A DNA stretch of 64,000 bases from Sandaracinobacteroides sp041675905 (GCA_041675905.1 JBAYSX010000002.1:62001-126000), one strand, 5' to 3'. Positions 7,855 to 18,018 are shown, numbered from the stretch's first letter. Numbers and translations are program-made. Notes: generated by a model from the letters alone, not told the origin.

Positions 7855-9366
7855 ATGGCAGGGCAGGATGCAATCATCGCCTTCCTCGCCGACCCGGCCA
7901 CCCATGACGGCCAGCCCGTCCATCGCATCGACACCCATGCGGCGCATGTGTTTCTGGTGGGGGATCGCGCGCTGAAGATGAAGCGCGCCGTGCGCTATTC
8001 CTATCTCGACTATTCCACGCTCGCGTTGCGCCGCGCCGCCTGTGAAGCGGAAGTGCGGTTGAACCGGCGCACCGCGCCCGAACTCTATCTCGGCATATGC
8101 AGCATCGACTGCCGTGCCGACGGGTCATTGGGTTTTGGCGGTGGTGAGCCAATGGAGTGGCTGGTGGATATGCGGCGGTTCCCGGACGACGCTTTATTGT
8201 CCGATGTGGCCGGTCGCGGCGACCTCACGCCGGCGCTGACCATCCGGTTGGCCGACGCTATCGCGCGTTTTCACCAGCAACTGGAGCCGGTGGCGGGTGA
8301 TGGGACGACGCGGCTGTACCGGGTGATCGACGGCAACCGCCAAAGTATGGACGCATTGCCCGAAGGCCTGCTGCCCGCCGCCGACGTGGACGCATGGCAC
8401 GCGCAAAGCCTGGAGATGCTGGACCGGCTGGAGCCGCTGCTTGACGCCCGCGCCCGCACCGGCAGGGTGCGCCATGGTCACGGGGATTTGCATCTTCGTA
8501 ATATCTGCCTGTTCGAAGGCGAGCCCGTGCTGTTCGATTGCCTCGAATTTGACGCGGAACTGGCGCAAACGGACACGCTTTACGATCTCGCTTTCCTGTT
8601 GATGGACTTGCGTTTTCGCGGCCTGGACTGGCAGGCGAGTCTGTTGCGGGACCGTTATTGCGACCGCATGGCGGAAGCCGAAGGCCTGGCTGCCTTGCCA
8701 CTGTTCCTTTCCGTGCGTGCCGCCGTGCGCGCGCATGTGAACGCAGCCGACAGCCTGTTGCGAACGGATTCAAAGGAAAGGGCCGAACTGGCCGCTACCG
8801 CCCGCCGTTATCTGGCGGCGGCTGTGGCACATTTACGATCGCCGCGCGTCCGGCTGATCGCCATCGGTGGCTTGAGCGGCACCGGCAAATCGACGCTGGC
8901 GCGCAATCTCGCGCCGCATTTCGACGCCCGGGTACTGCGCTCGGACGTGGTGCGCAAGACATTGGCTGGCGTCGATCCGGAATCCCGCCTCCCTCCGGCG
9001 TCCTACACGCCAGAGGCCGCGGCCGCCGTCTATGGGGAATTTTTCTGCCAGGCCAGAAATTTGCTGGCGGCGGGCGTGCCGGTGATCGCGGACGCCGTAT
9101 TCGCCACACCCGATGAGCGCGCCGCCATCGCCACGGCTGCCGACGGCATCTGCCCTTTCCACGGACTGTGGCTGGAAGCGCCGCACGAGATATTGCACCA
9201 TCGCGTGGAAAACCGCCACGGCGATGTATCGGATGCAACGGCTCGGGTGGTCGCCCTGCAGCAGGATTATGAAATCGGCGATCTCGTGGGCTGGCAACGG
9301 CTGGATAGCAGTGGCGATACGGAAAGGGTGGCCGCGAATGCAATGGCGCAGCTAGGGAGCCTTTAA
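7855..9366 (+). CDS. APH-fold plus AAA_33 kinase fusion protein
   Basis: About 503 residues in two parts. The first 330 look like an aminoglycoside-phosphotransferase-type kinase, with HGHGDLHLRN as the catalytic loop and LFDCLEFD as the metal site. The last 170 are a P-loop NTPase with Walker A GGLSGTGKST (about 337-346). This fusion is widespread in proteobacteria and has no proven substrate. GTG at 7852 immediately precedes ATG at 7855, and either could start the gene. It begins just after tyrA and its 3' end overlaps the cueR 3' end by 15 bp, tail to tail. Confidence 0.87.
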   Translation: MAGQDAIIAFLADPATHDGQPVHRIDTHAAHVFLVGDRALKMKRAVRYSYLDYSTLALRRAACEAEVRLNRRTAPELYLGICSIDCRADGSLGFGGGEPMEWLVDMRRFPDDALLSDVAGRGDLTPALTIRLADAIARFHQQLEPVAGDGTTRLYRVIDGNRQSMDALPEGLLPAADVDAWHAQSLEMLDRLEPLLDARARTGRVRHGHGDLHLRNICLFEGEPVLFDCLEFDAELAQTDTLYDLAFLLMDLRFRGLDWQASLLRDRYCDRMAEAEGLAALPLFLSVRAAVRAHVNAADSLLRTDSKERAELAATARRYLAAAVAHLRSPRVRLIAIGGLSGTGKSTLARNLAPHFDARVLRSDVVRKTLAGVDPESRLPPASYTPEAAAAVYGEFFCQARNLLAAGVPVIADAVFATPDERAAIATAADGICPFHGLWLEAPHEILHHRVENRHGDVSDATARVVALQQDYEIGDLVGWQRLDSSGDTERVAANAMAQLGSL

Positions 9367-9759
9367 CCCCTCTTCGCCCGAAATGGTTTCGATGATCGGG
9401 CAATCCGGGCGGTCGTCACCATGGCAGTTGTCGGCAAGCCGCAACAGCGTCTCCCGCATGGCGCGCAGCGCATCGGCCTTGCGGCCCAACTCTTCGGCGC
9501 GCGCCAGCGCCAGCGCCTTTACATTCGCGCTCGTCCGCTGGTCATCGGCCCACAGGCTGAGGAGTTCGCGGATATCCTCGATCGGAAACCCCAGATCGCG
9601 GGCGTTGGCGATGAAACGCAAACGATGCACGTCGGCCTTCGCATAATCGCGATAGCCGCCTGGAGTGCGCGCGGGGGGCGGAATCAAGCCTGTCTTTTCG
9701 TAATGGCGAATCATCCGCGCCGAAACACCGCTCGCTGTTGCCGCCCCGCCGATGTTCAT
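9352..9759 (-). CDS. cueR: Cu(I)-responsive MerR-family regulator CueR
   Basis: A 135-residue MerR-type activator with an N-terminal winged helix (1-70) and a dimerisation helix. The metal loop NCHGDDRPDC puts cysteines at 112 and 120, the C-x7-C arrangement of copper- and silver-sensing CueR, with the same numbering as the E. coli protein. The start overlaps the copA stop by 4 bp, so regulator and pump form one transcript under the promoter described upstream of copA. This gives autoregulation. Confidence 0.94.
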   Translation of the reverse strand: MNIGGAATASGVSARMIRHYEKTGLIPPPARTPGGYRDYAKADVHRLRFIANARDLGFPIEDIRELLSLWADDQRTSANVKALALARAEELGRKADALRAMRETLLRLADNCHGDDRPDCPIIETISGEEGLKAP

Positions 9760-12107
9760 ATCTTCACCCGGTTCAGCCGCAGCGCATTCATCACCACGCT
9801 GAAGGAGGACAGCGCCATCGCCGCCGCCGCGATGATCGGGGACAGCAATATCCCGAAGAAGGGATATAATATGCCGGCGGCAATCGGGATGCCCGCCGCG
9901 TTATAAACAAAGGCGAAGAATAAATTCTGCCGGATGTTTTTCATCGTCGCCTCGCTCAGCCGGCGGGCGCGGACGATACCGTTCAGATCGCCCTTCAGGA
10001 GCGTGATGCCAGCGCTTTCCATCGCCACATCCGTGCCATGCCCCATGGCAATGCCGACGTCGGCGGCCGCCAGGGCGGGTGCATCATTCACGCCGTCGCC
10101 TGCCATGGCAATAACCCGACCTTCCTGCTTCAATCGGTTGACGATGGCGGCCTTCTCATCCGGCAGCACATCGGCTTCCACTGCATCAATGCCGAGCTGG
10201 CGCGCGACTGCTTCCGCCGTGGTGCGATTGTCGCCGGTCAGCATCACGATCCGGATACCCTCGTCATGCAGGGCGTTCAGCGCCTCGGCTGTCGTCGGCT
10301 TGATCGGATCGGCAATGGCGAACACGCCGGCGACGCGATCATCAATCCCCATATAAATGGCGGTCGCACCTTCGCCCCGGAGCGCGTCGGCCCGCGCGGC
10401 AATCAAAGACGTTTCTATCCCGAATTCGCCAAGGAAACGGGCATTGCCAAGGGTAATGCGCTTGCCTTCGACGGTGCCGAGCGCGCCCCTGCCAGTCGGT
10501 GAGTCAAAATCCTGCACGTCGGGAATCGCGATGTCCCGTTCGGTGGCGGCATCGACAATGGCCAGCGCAAGCGGGTGTTCGGACGGGCGCTCGACCGCAG
10601 CGGCGAGCCGCAGCAGTTCCTGTTCGTCATATCCTTCGGCAACGAGAATCTGCGTCACCGCCGGTTTCCCTTCGGTCAGGGTGCCGGTCTTGTCGACGAC
10701 GAGCGTATCGACCTTTTCCATCTGCTCCAGCGCTTCGGCGTTCTTGATCAACACGCCAAGGCCCGCGCCCCGCCCGACGCCCACCATGATCGACATGGGC
10801 GTCGCCAGCCCCAGCGCGCACGGGCAGGCGATGATTAGCACGGAAACCGCCACGATCAACGCATAGGCAAAGCGCGGTTCCGGCCCAAATATGCTCCAGA
10901 CAATGAAGGCAAGGATGGCGATCACGATAACCGCCGGCACGAACCAGCCCGAAACCTGATCGGCGAGCCTCTGGATCGGCGCGCGCGAACGTTGCGCCTC
11001 GGCCACCATCTGCACGATGCGGGACAGCATGGTATCGCGCCCGACCTTGTCGGCGCGGATCACCAGCGCGCCGCTCTGGTTCATCGTGCCGCCGATCACC
11101 GTATCATCCACGGATTTGGTAACCGGCATGGATTCACCCGTCACCATCGATTCATCGAGGGCCGAACGGCCCTCCACTACCACGCCATCGACCGGCACTT
11201 TCTCGCCGGGCCGCACGCGCAACCGGTCGCCCACGGCGACGAGCTCGAGCGAGATCTCCTCCTCGCTGCCGTCGGCAGCGATCCGCCGCGCGGTTTTCGG
11301 CGCGAGGTTCAGCAACGCCTTGATCGCGCCGGAAGTGCGTTCGCGGGCCCGCAATTCCAGCACCTGGCCGAGCAGCACCAGCAGGGTGATAACCGCGGCG
11401 GCCTCGTAATAAACGGGAACGGTGCCATCCGGATTGCGGAATGCATCCGGAAAAATACCGGGCGCGAACGTTGCCACGACGCTATAGAGCCAGGCTACCC
11501 CCGTGCCCATGGCGATCAGCGTGAACATATTGAGATTACGGGTTTTCAGCGAAGCCCAGCCGCGCTCGAAGAAGGGCCAGCCCGTCCACAGCACCACCGG
11601 TGTCGCCAGCACAAACTGCATCCAGATCGACGTTTGCATCGGCACGAGATCGCGTAACGCCGGGAACAGATGAGGCCCCATTTCCAGCACGAAGACCGGA
11701 AGCGTCAGCACCAGTGCGATCCAGAAGCGCCGGGTCATATCGGTCAGTTCGGCGCTCGGCCCGGTGTCTGCCGTCACCATCTCCGGCTCCAGCGCCATAC
11801 CGCAGATCGGACAGGGGCCGGGATGATCCTGCCGGATTTCCGGATGCATCGGACAGGTCCAGATTGTGCCCTCCGGCACATCGGCAGGCCCGGCGGCGGA
11901 TTTGTTCAGATATTTTTCCGGATCCGCGATGAATTTTTCCCGGCAACCGGCGCTGCAGAAATGATATTCATGGCCGTGATGGATTGCATGATGTTCGGTC
12001 TTTTGCGGGTCGACCGTCATCCCGCAAACGGGATCTGTTGCCCTGGACATCCCATGATGGGCGCAATCATGCTCATCCGAATGTGCGTGGTTGTGCGAAC
12101 CGGCCAA
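9756..12107 (-). CDS. copA: Copper-exporting P1B-type ATPase
   Basis: A 783-residue heavy-metal ATPase. In order: a His-rich N-terminus (SHNHAHSDEHDCAHH), a YHS-type domain with CSAGC, a heavy-metal-binding segment with CPMHPEIR and CPICGMAL, then the P1B core with CPCALGLA (transport site), DKTGTLTEG (phosphorylated Asp) and GDGVNDAPALA. CPC marks it as a Cu(I) pump. There is no GMxCxxC HMA domain; the other N-terminal domains replace it. The start is taken as TTG at 12107 because AGGAG sits 7 bp upstream, whereas the longer frame has no such site and runs through the promoter. Confidence 0.94.
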   Translation of the reverse strand: MAGSHNHAHSDEHDCAHHGMSRATDPVCGMTVDPQKTEHHAIHHGHEYHFCSAGCREKFIADPEKYLNKSAAGPADVPEGTIWTCPMHPEIRQDHPGPCPICGMALEPEMVTADTGPSAELTDMTRRFWIALVLTLPVFVLEMGPHLFPALRDLVPMQTSIWMQFVLATPVVLWTGWPFFERGWASLKTRNLNMFTLIAMGTGVAWLYSVVATFAPGIFPDAFRNPDGTVPVYYEAAAVITLLVLLGQVLELRARERTSGAIKALLNLAPKTARRIAADGSEEEISLELVAVGDRLRVRPGEKVPVDGVVVEGRSALDESMVTGESMPVTKSVDDTVIGGTMNQSGALVIRADKVGRDTMLSRIVQMVAEAQRSRAPIQRLADQVSGWFVPAVIVIAILAFIVWSIFGPEPRFAYALIVAVSVLIIACPCALGLATPMSIMVGVGRGAGLGVLIKNAEALEQMEKVDTLVVDKTGTLTEGKPAVTQILVAEGYDEQELLRLAAAVERPSEHPLALAIVDAATERDIAIPDVQDFDSPTGRGALGTVEGKRITLGNARFLGEFGIETSLIAARADALRGEGATAIYMGIDDRVAGVFAIADPIKPTTAEALNALHDEGIRIVMLTGDNRTTAEAVARQLGIDAVEADVLPDEKAAIVNRLKQEGRVIAMAGDGVNDAPALAAADVGIAMGHGTDVAMESAGITLLKGDLNGIVRARRLSEATMKNIRQNLFFAFVYNAAGIPIAAGILYPFFGILLSPIIAAAAMALSSFSVVMNALRLNRVKI

Positions 12108-12132
12108 CGATTTTCTCCTGGTTGATGCTGCC

Positions 12133-12163
12133 AGCCTAATCCTTGACGCCATGTCAAGGTCAA
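12133..12163 (-). promoter_or_regulatory. CueR-type promoter of copA-cueR
   Basis: Read on the minus strand, TTGACC (-35, 12158-12163) and TAGGCT (-10, 12133-12138) are separated by 19 bp, the long spacer that MerR-family activators need. The spacer is occupied by the palindrome CCTTGAC-N5-GTCAAGG (12141-12159). The start codon is 25 bp downstream of the -10. The layout is exactly what is known for CueR/HmrR-controlled copper pumps. Confidence 0.88.
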
Positions 12164-12215
12164 GTGCCGTCTGCTTCTACCGAGCACCAACCCGCCAGCG
12201 CGCGGGGCCAGATCC

Positions 12216-14315
12216 TTATTCCGCCGCCGCGATCTCCAGCCACTCCGCTTCATCCATCACCCGTACGCCCAGCGCTTCGGCCTTTGTGCGTTTGGAGCCG
12301 GCGTCGCGGCCGGCCACGACGATGTCGGTTTTGGCGGAGACGCTGCCGGATACACGCGCGCCGAGTGTTTCGGCGCGGGCCTTGGCTTCGTCGCGGCTCA
12401 TGGCGTCGAGCGTGCCGGTGAACACCATGGTTTTGCCGGCCACCGGTGACGCCTTTGTTTCAAAAACCACCTCGGCGGGGGTGATTTCCTGCAACAAGGC
12501 TTCAAGCAGCTCACGATTGTGCGGCTCGACCCAGAAATCGTGGAGGGCATTCGCCACTTCCGGGCCGATACCCTGCACGCCGATGGTGGCGGCGCGCGCG
12601 TGGCCGATGCGCGCCAGATATTTGTCCGGGGTTTCACCAATGGCTTGCGGCAGATCGAGGGCAGCCAGCGCGTCCATCGCCGCGGCGAACCCATCCCAGT
12701 TGCGATAACGGCGGGCAAGATCGCGCGCCGTCACTTCACCGACATGGCGGATACCGAGCGCGAACAGGAAACGATCCAGACTGACGTTACGCCGCGCGTC
12801 GATGGCGGCGAGCAGATTGCTGACGGATTTTTCCTTCCAGCCCTCCCGCGTCAGCAATTCCGGCGCATGGGGGGCAAGGCGGAAAATATCGGCGGGCGTG
12901 GAAATCCAGCCGAGTTCCAGAAATTCCGCCAGAGTCTTGCCGCCCAGACCTTCAATGTCCATCGCACGACGCGAAACGAAATGCCGCAACCGCTCATAGC
13001 GCTGCGCGGGACAGATCAGCCCGCCGGTGCAGCGTCGCGCCACCTCGCCTTCTTCGCGCACCGCAGCGCTGCCACATTCCGGGCAATGATCGGGAAATTG
13101 ATAGACCGGCAGCGCCGCATGCACTTCCCGCCCGGTCTGGTAGCCGAGAATTTGCGGAATCACGTCGCCGGCGCGCTGCACCTGCACCAGATCGCCCACC
13201 CGCACATCGCGGCGGACGATTTCATCCTCATTATGTAGCGTCGCATTGGTGACGACAACGCCGCCGACCGACACCGGGCTGAGCCGGGCTACCGGCGTCA
13301 AGGCGCCGGTGCGGCCCACCTGGATGTCGATGGCAAGCAATTCGGTAACCGCTTTTTCGGCAGCGAATTTATGCGCCAGCGCCCAGCGCGGCGCGCGCGC
13401 CACTTGCCCCAGCCGCGCCTGCAATCCCAGATCGTCGACCTTGTAAACGACCCCGTCGATGTCAAAGCCAAGCGTCGGGCGCTGTTCGGCCAGCCGCTGA
13501 TAAACGGCAAGCGCCGCATCCGACCCTTCCACCCGCACCAGCGTCTCCGACACCGGAAACCCGTAAGCGGCGATGCGCTGCATCATCGCATATTGCGTGG
13601 TTTCGGGCATGTCGCTCATTTCACCCCAGCCATGCGCCAGAAAGCGCAGCGGGCGGCTGGCGGTGATACTGGGATCGCGCTGCCGCAAGGAACCGGCGGC
13701 GGCATTGCGCGGATTGGCGAAAATCTTTCCGCCCGCCTGTTCCTGCGCCTCATTGATGGCGGCGAAAGCCTGCCAGCTCAGATAAATTTCGCCGCGCACT
13801 TCCACCACATCCGGCGCGTCCGCTGGCAATTCTTCGGGAATATCGGCGATGGTGCGGGCGTTGGCGGTCACATCCTCGCCCACCGCGCCATCGCCGCGGG
13901 TCGCCGCCGACACCAGCCGCCACTGTTCGTAGCGCAAGGACAGGGACAGGCCGTCAATCTTCCCTTCCGCCGTGAACGCCAGCGGCTGATCGGCGGGCCA
14001 GGTAAGGAAACGCCGCACCCGCGCCTCGAACTCGCGCACCTCCGCATCGTCAAACGCATTTTCCAGACTCAGCATCGGGCGCGTATGGCGCACCTTCGCA
14101 AAGCCGCCCGCCGGGGGCGCACCGACCTGCACCGACGGTGAATCAGCGCGTACGAGATGCGGATATTCCGCCTCCAGCCGTTCATTCTCGGCGACAAGCG
14201 CATCGAACTCCGCGTCCGAAATCTCCGGCGCGTCATGCTGGTAATAGAGGGCGCGATGATGGCGTATCGCATCGGCCAGCGATGCGAGCCGGCTTGCCAC
14301 CTGTTCTTCCGTCAC
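12216..14315 (-). CDS. ligA: NAD-dependent DNA ligase
   Basis: A 699-residue ligase. In order: the NAD-binding domain, the adenylation domain with K119 in EGKIDGLS, the OB fold, a four-Cys zinc finger (CPECG and CTGGLICP), helix-hairpin-helix repeats and a C-terminal BRCT domain. It seals nicks in replication and repair. GTG at 14315 is preferred because the protein then begins TEEQ, as in homologues, and the codon overlaps the comEC stop (GTGA). An in-frame ATG at 14336 would lie inside comEC. Confidence 0.96.
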   Translation of the reverse strand: MTEEQVASRLASLADAIRHHRALYYQHDAPEISDAEFDALVAENERLEAEYPHLVRADSPSVQVGAPPAGGFAKVRHTRPMLSLENAFDDAEVREFEARVRRFLTWPADQPLAFTAEGKIDGLSLSLRYEQWRLVSAATRGDGAVGEDVTANARTIADIPEELPADAPDVVEVRGEIYLSWQAFAAINEAQEQAGGKIFANPRNAAAGSLRQRDPSITASRPLRFLAHGWGEMSDMPETTQYAMMQRIAAYGFPVSETLVRVEGSDAALAVYQRLAEQRPTLGFDIDGVVYKVDDLGLQARLGQVARAPRWALAHKFAAEKAVTELLAIDIQVGRTGALTPVARLSPVSVGGVVVTNATLHNEDEIVRRDVRVGDLVQVQRAGDVIPQILGYQTGREVHAALPVYQFPDHCPECGSAAVREEGEVARRCTGGLICPAQRYERLRHFVSRRAMDIEGLGGKTLAEFLELGWISTPADIFRLAPHAPELLTREGWKEKSVSNLLAAIDARRNVSLDRFLFALGIRHVGEVTARDLARRYRNWDGFAAAMDALAALDLPQAIGETPDKYLARIGHARAATIGVQGIGPEVANALHDFWVEPHNRELLEALLQEITPAEVVFETKASPVAGKTMVFTGTLDAMSRDEAKARAETLGARVSGSVSAKTDIVVAGRDAGSKRTKAEALGVRVMDEAEWLEIAAAE

Positions 14316-16480
14316 TCCGCCAGCACTCCCGTCCATCTTATACGTCCCGTCAGCAGCATTTGTTGCCCCGGCGGCATGACCGGGCTCCACGGATGATCGC
14401 CGGCATGCGCCGCGACACTGTCAAATCGCCGGCTATCGGCATGGATCGCCACCGCACCCAGCCGCACCAGCGTTGCGCGATCCAGCTTCAGCCAGCGCGG
14501 TGTACAATCGGCAAGCCCTGCCACACTCACGACAATATCCGCACCGAGGCAGCTATCGGGCGTTGGTCTGCCTTCGGTCAAGGCCAGCAGATGCAACGGC
14601 CGGCGCGCGCCCACAGTCGCCACACAGCCATAATCATTGCACCGCGCCGTGGACAGATCGCCGATGCGGCCAGCGGGCGGTGCGGCGGCGGCTTCCGCCC
14701 AGCTGCGCACAGCGAAGCCGCCGCGATGTCCGCGCAAGGTATAGAGGCCGCCGTCCGATACGACCGCCACCTGCCGCCCGTCCGCGCCGATCAGCATGTC
14801 GGGCCGGGGCCACCATAAAGCCAGCCCGATGCCCGTCAGCAGAAGTGGCGCACCGAGCCAGCGCAATCGTCCGACGAACAGCCCGAGAATCAGCGCCCCC
14901 GTCACGCCGAGCGCATAGGCGTGCAAAGGCACCGTCGGCACCGCGAGCGACGCGCCGGGCCAGGCGGCGACTTCGGTGGCAATGCCGTTCAGCCCGTCGA
15001 TCGTCCATGCCATCAGCGGCGCGGACAGGCCGCCAAGGCCGATCGCACCCAGCGCAAGCGTCAGCGCCAGCAACGGCATAATGACAAATCCCGTCCAGGG
15101 AATCGCCAGAAGATTGGCGAACACGCCATAAACACCGGCACGGCCAAAATGGCTGAGCGCAATTGGCGACAGCACCAGTTCCGCCGCCAGCCCGGTGAGC
15201 AGCAGCGCCGCCAGATGCCGCCCGCACCAATGCCACCAGCTTTCCTGCACAGGCCGGCGGAACATCCATTTCCCGACGCGCGATTCGCCCAGGCGAATGA
15301 GCGCCGCCACCGCCGCGAAACTGAGCTGAAACCCGGGATTCATCAACGATTCCGGACGAAAAGCCAGAATTACGCAGGCAGCGAAGGCCAAAAGCCGCAG
15401 CGATAACGGATCGCGCCCCATCAAAAGTGCCGCGACCACCACCCACGCCATAATGCCCGCGCGCACCGCCGGCACGTCCGCGCCGGACAGCAGCACATAA
15501 AATGTGCCCGCCACGCCCCCCAGAATGGCGGCAACATTGCGCACCGACACCCTGAGCGCCAGCCACGGCCACAAGGCCAGCAACCGTCGCCCGACGAGCA
15601 TCACCCCGCCGACCACCACCGCGATATGGAAGCCGGATACGGTGAGCAAATGCGCCAGCCCCGACACCCGCATCGCTTCGATCAGATCAGGGTCAACCTG
15701 CCCCTGCTCGCCCACCGTCAGCGCCACGGCGACCGCGCCCGCGTCGCCACCGACATGCGTTTCCAGAAAAGTGGCAATATCTCCGCGCCATCCCGCCAGC
15801 CACGCGCCGCCGATGCCTGGCTCCGCCGGGGCCAGCAGTTGCGGCGGGCCGGTGGCGCGCCCCGTGGCGGCAAGCCCCTCGAACCAGGCCCGGCGGCGGG
15901 GATCATAACCGCCGGGCAACAACGGGCCGCCCACCGGCATCAGTGTTGCGGGAATGGTGATTCGCACGCCCGGTCGCAGGAATTCCGGCGGTTCCCCGGC
16001 CATGCTGATCCGTACGCGCACAGACGGATCGATGTCGCTGGCGTCCCGGCGCAACAGGATGCGGGTGCGGTCGCCGCCAGCCCGCCGCTCCACCTGTTCG
16101 ACCGTTCCGGTAACGGGCGCGCGCGTCAGCCAATGGTTCAGCGTGGGCGCCGCCACCCGTATGCTACGCCATTCCGCCGTCAGCAGCCCCGCCGCCAGCA
16201 ACAGCCCGCCGCACAGTAAAATACGCCGGAGGAGGCCATCGTACGCCAGGCCGAAAACCGCCAGCGCCATCGCGCCCACCAGCGCCGCCTGTCGCTGTTC
16301 CACCCAGGGCAACAAAAACCACAGCGCGATGCCGCCGCCAAAAGCCACAGGCGTGAACAACACCCACCGGCCCTGTTCAGCAAGGATCAGGCCCGACAGC
16401 CATTGCCTCGTGTGCGCAGCCTGCACGCGCCACGGAAATGCGAAAGATTTTTGCGACGCCGCGCCGAACCTGCTAGCCAC
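14312..16480 (-). CDS. comEC: ComEC/Rec2-family DNA-uptake channel protein
   Basis: A 722-residue polytopic membrane protein. It has an N-terminal OB-like DUF4131 region, then the competence domain with LTVSGFHIAVV in the middle (about 280-290), and about ten membrane helices. The C-terminal soluble part is short and lacks the metallo-beta-lactamase HxHxDH motif of full ComEC, a common state in alphaproteobacteria. It would move single-stranded DNA across the inner membrane if competence exists here. It is translationally coupled to ligA and divergent from gltX. Confidence 0.88.
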   Translation of the reverse strand: MASRFGAASQKSFAFPWRVQAAHTRQWLSGLILAEQGRWVLFTPVAFGGGIALWFLLPWVEQRQAALVGAMALAVFGLAYDGLLRRILLCGGLLLAAGLLTAEWRSIRVAAPTLNHWLTRAPVTGTVEQVERRAGGDRTRILLRRDASDIDPSVRVRISMAGEPPEFLRPGVRITIPATLMPVGGPLLPGGYDPRRRAWFEGLAATGRATGPPQLLAPAEPGIGGAWLAGWRGDIATFLETHVGGDAGAVAVALTVGEQGQVDPDLIEAMRVSGLAHLLTVSGFHIAVVVGGVMLVGRRLLALWPWLALRVSVRNVAAILGGVAGTFYVLLSGADVPAVRAGIMAWVVVAALLMGRDPLSLRLLAFAACVILAFRPESLMNPGFQLSFAAVAALIRLGESRVGKWMFRRPVQESWWHWCGRHLAALLLTGLAAELVLSPIALSHFGRAGVYGVFANLLAIPWTGFVIMPLLALTLALGAIGLGGLSAPLMAWTIDGLNGIATEVAAWPGASLAVPTVPLHAYALGVTGALILGLFVGRLRWLGAPLLLTGIGLALWWPRPDMLIGADGRQVAVVSDGGLYTLRGHRGGFAVRSWAEAAAAPPAGRIGDLSTARCNDYGCVATVGARRPLHLLALTEGRPTPDSCLGADIVVSVAGLADCTPRWLKLDRATLVRLGAVAIHADSRRFDSVAAHAGDHPWSPVMPPGQQMLLTGRIRWTGVLAE

Positions 16481-16554
16481 CCGCCATCACGCTGATCCGG
16501 GCGTTTCCGCCCCGTTGGCCGACCCCGGCACTGCCGCCTCTTTCGGACGATTGC

Positions 16555-17991
16555 ATGACAGACGCAAGCCAGTTTCCTGATCTCAAGCCCCCGGTCACGC
16601 GCTTTGCGCCATCGCCCACCGGCTACCTGCATATCGGCGGCGCGCGGACGGCGCTGTTCAACTGGCTTTATGCCCGTCATCATGGCGGCACCTTCCTGTT
16701 GCGAATCGAGGATACCGACCGCGCACGCTCCACGGACGACGCCATCGCCAAAATCCTCGACAGTATGGCATGGCTGGGCCTGGAGCCGGACCAGCCGCCG
16801 GTATTCCAGTTTGCCCGCGCCGCGCGCCATGCAGAGGTCGCGCGGCAATTGCTCGATTCGGGCCATGCCTATCGTTGCTATGCGACGCCCGCAGAACTCG
16901 AAGCCATGCGCGCCGAACAAAAGGCCGGAAACCTGCCCCAGCGCTATGATGGCCGCTGGCGGGATCGTACGGACTGGCCGGAAGATCAGCCTTATGTGGT
17001 GCGGCTGAAGTCGCCGCGCGAAGGCGAAACCGTGATCGCCGATCAGGTGCAGGGCGGGGTCCGCCAGGCCCATGCCGAGCTGGACGATTTCGTGCTGCTG
17101 CGCTCGGACGGCACCCCCACCTATATGCTCGCCGTGGTGGTGGACGATCATGACATGGGCGTCACCCATGTGATTCGCGGCGACGATCACCTGACCAACA
17201 GCTTCCGGCAACTGGCGCTGATTCGCGCGCTTGGCTGGCCGGAGCCGGTTTACGCCCATGTGCCGATGATTCTCGGGCCGGATGGCGCGAAATTGTCCAA
17301 GCGGCATGGCGCGGTCGGGGTTGAAACCTACCGCGATGAAATGGGCATCCTGCCGGAAGCGCTGGAAAATTACCTGCTGCGGCTCGGCTGGGGGCATGGC
17401 GATGCCGAATTGCTGGCCCGGGAAGAGGCCATCCGCCTGTTCGATCTCGATGGCGTCGGACGCTCGCCCTCGCGCCTCGACCTGAAAAAGCTCGAAAGCG
17501 TCAACGCGCATTACATCAAGCTGGCGGATGATGCACGGCTGGCAGGGCTGGTTTCTCCGCGCATCGCCGCCCGCATTGGCAGAGCGTTAGGTCCGCAGGA
17601 AGAAAATTTGCTGTTCCGCAGCATGGACGAACTGAAATTGCGCGCCAAAAACCTCAATGAATTGGCCGCAAGCGCGCTGTATCTGGTGAGGCAACGTCCG
17701 TTGCCCATGGACGAACGCGCAGAAAAATTGCTAGACGCCACTGGTTTGCGGATTCTGGCCGATGCTCGCGCCGCACTTCTGGAAGCCTCGCCGTGGGAAC
17801 GGCATACTCTGGAAGCGGCGGCGAAATCGGTCGCAGAAGCGCATGGCCTTGGCCTTGGCAAGGTGGCCGGCCCCTTGCGGGCGGCCCTTACCGGTGGCAC
17901 GACGAGTCCGAGTATTTTTGCCATCATGGCGGTACTGGGACGAGAAGAAAGTTTGGGACGCATCGCAGATATTTGCGAGCGCGTTCCGTAG
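16555..17991 (+). CDS. gltX: Glutamate-tRNA ligase
   Basis: A 478-residue class I aminoacyl-tRNA synthetase. The HIGH-type motif is in SPTGYLHIGGARTA near residue 20-33 and the KMSKS-type motif is KLSKRHG near 244. A helical anticodon-binding C-terminus follows. It is the only GluRS in the window. Whether it is discriminating or also charges tRNA-Gln for the amidotransferase route cannot be read here. It is followed 27 bp later by gltA. Confidence 0.96.
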   Translation: MTDASQFPDLKPPVTRFAPSPTGYLHIGGARTALFNWLYARHHGGTFLLRIEDTDRARSTDDAIAKILDSMAWLGLEPDQPPVFQFARAARHAEVARQLLDSGHAYRCYATPAELEAMRAEQKAGNLPQRYDGRWRDRTDWPEDQPYVVRLKSPREGETVIADQVQGGVRQAHAELDDFVLLRSDGTPTYMLAVVVDDHDMGVTHVIRGDDHLTNSFRQLALIRALGWPEPVYAHVPMILGPDGAKLSKRHGAVGVETYRDEMGILPEALENYLLRLGWGHGDAELLAREEAIRLFDLDGVGRSPSRLDLKKLESVNAHYIKLADDARLAGLVSPRIAARIGRALGPQEENLLFRSMDELKLRAKNLNELAASALYLVRQRPLPMDERAEKLLDATGLRILADARAALLEASPWERHTLEAAAKSVAEAHGLGLGKVAGPLRAALTGGTTSPSIFAIMAVLGREESLGRIADICERVP

Positions 17992-18018
17992 ATTGGCTCG
18001 ACGAAAGGGATCGATGGA

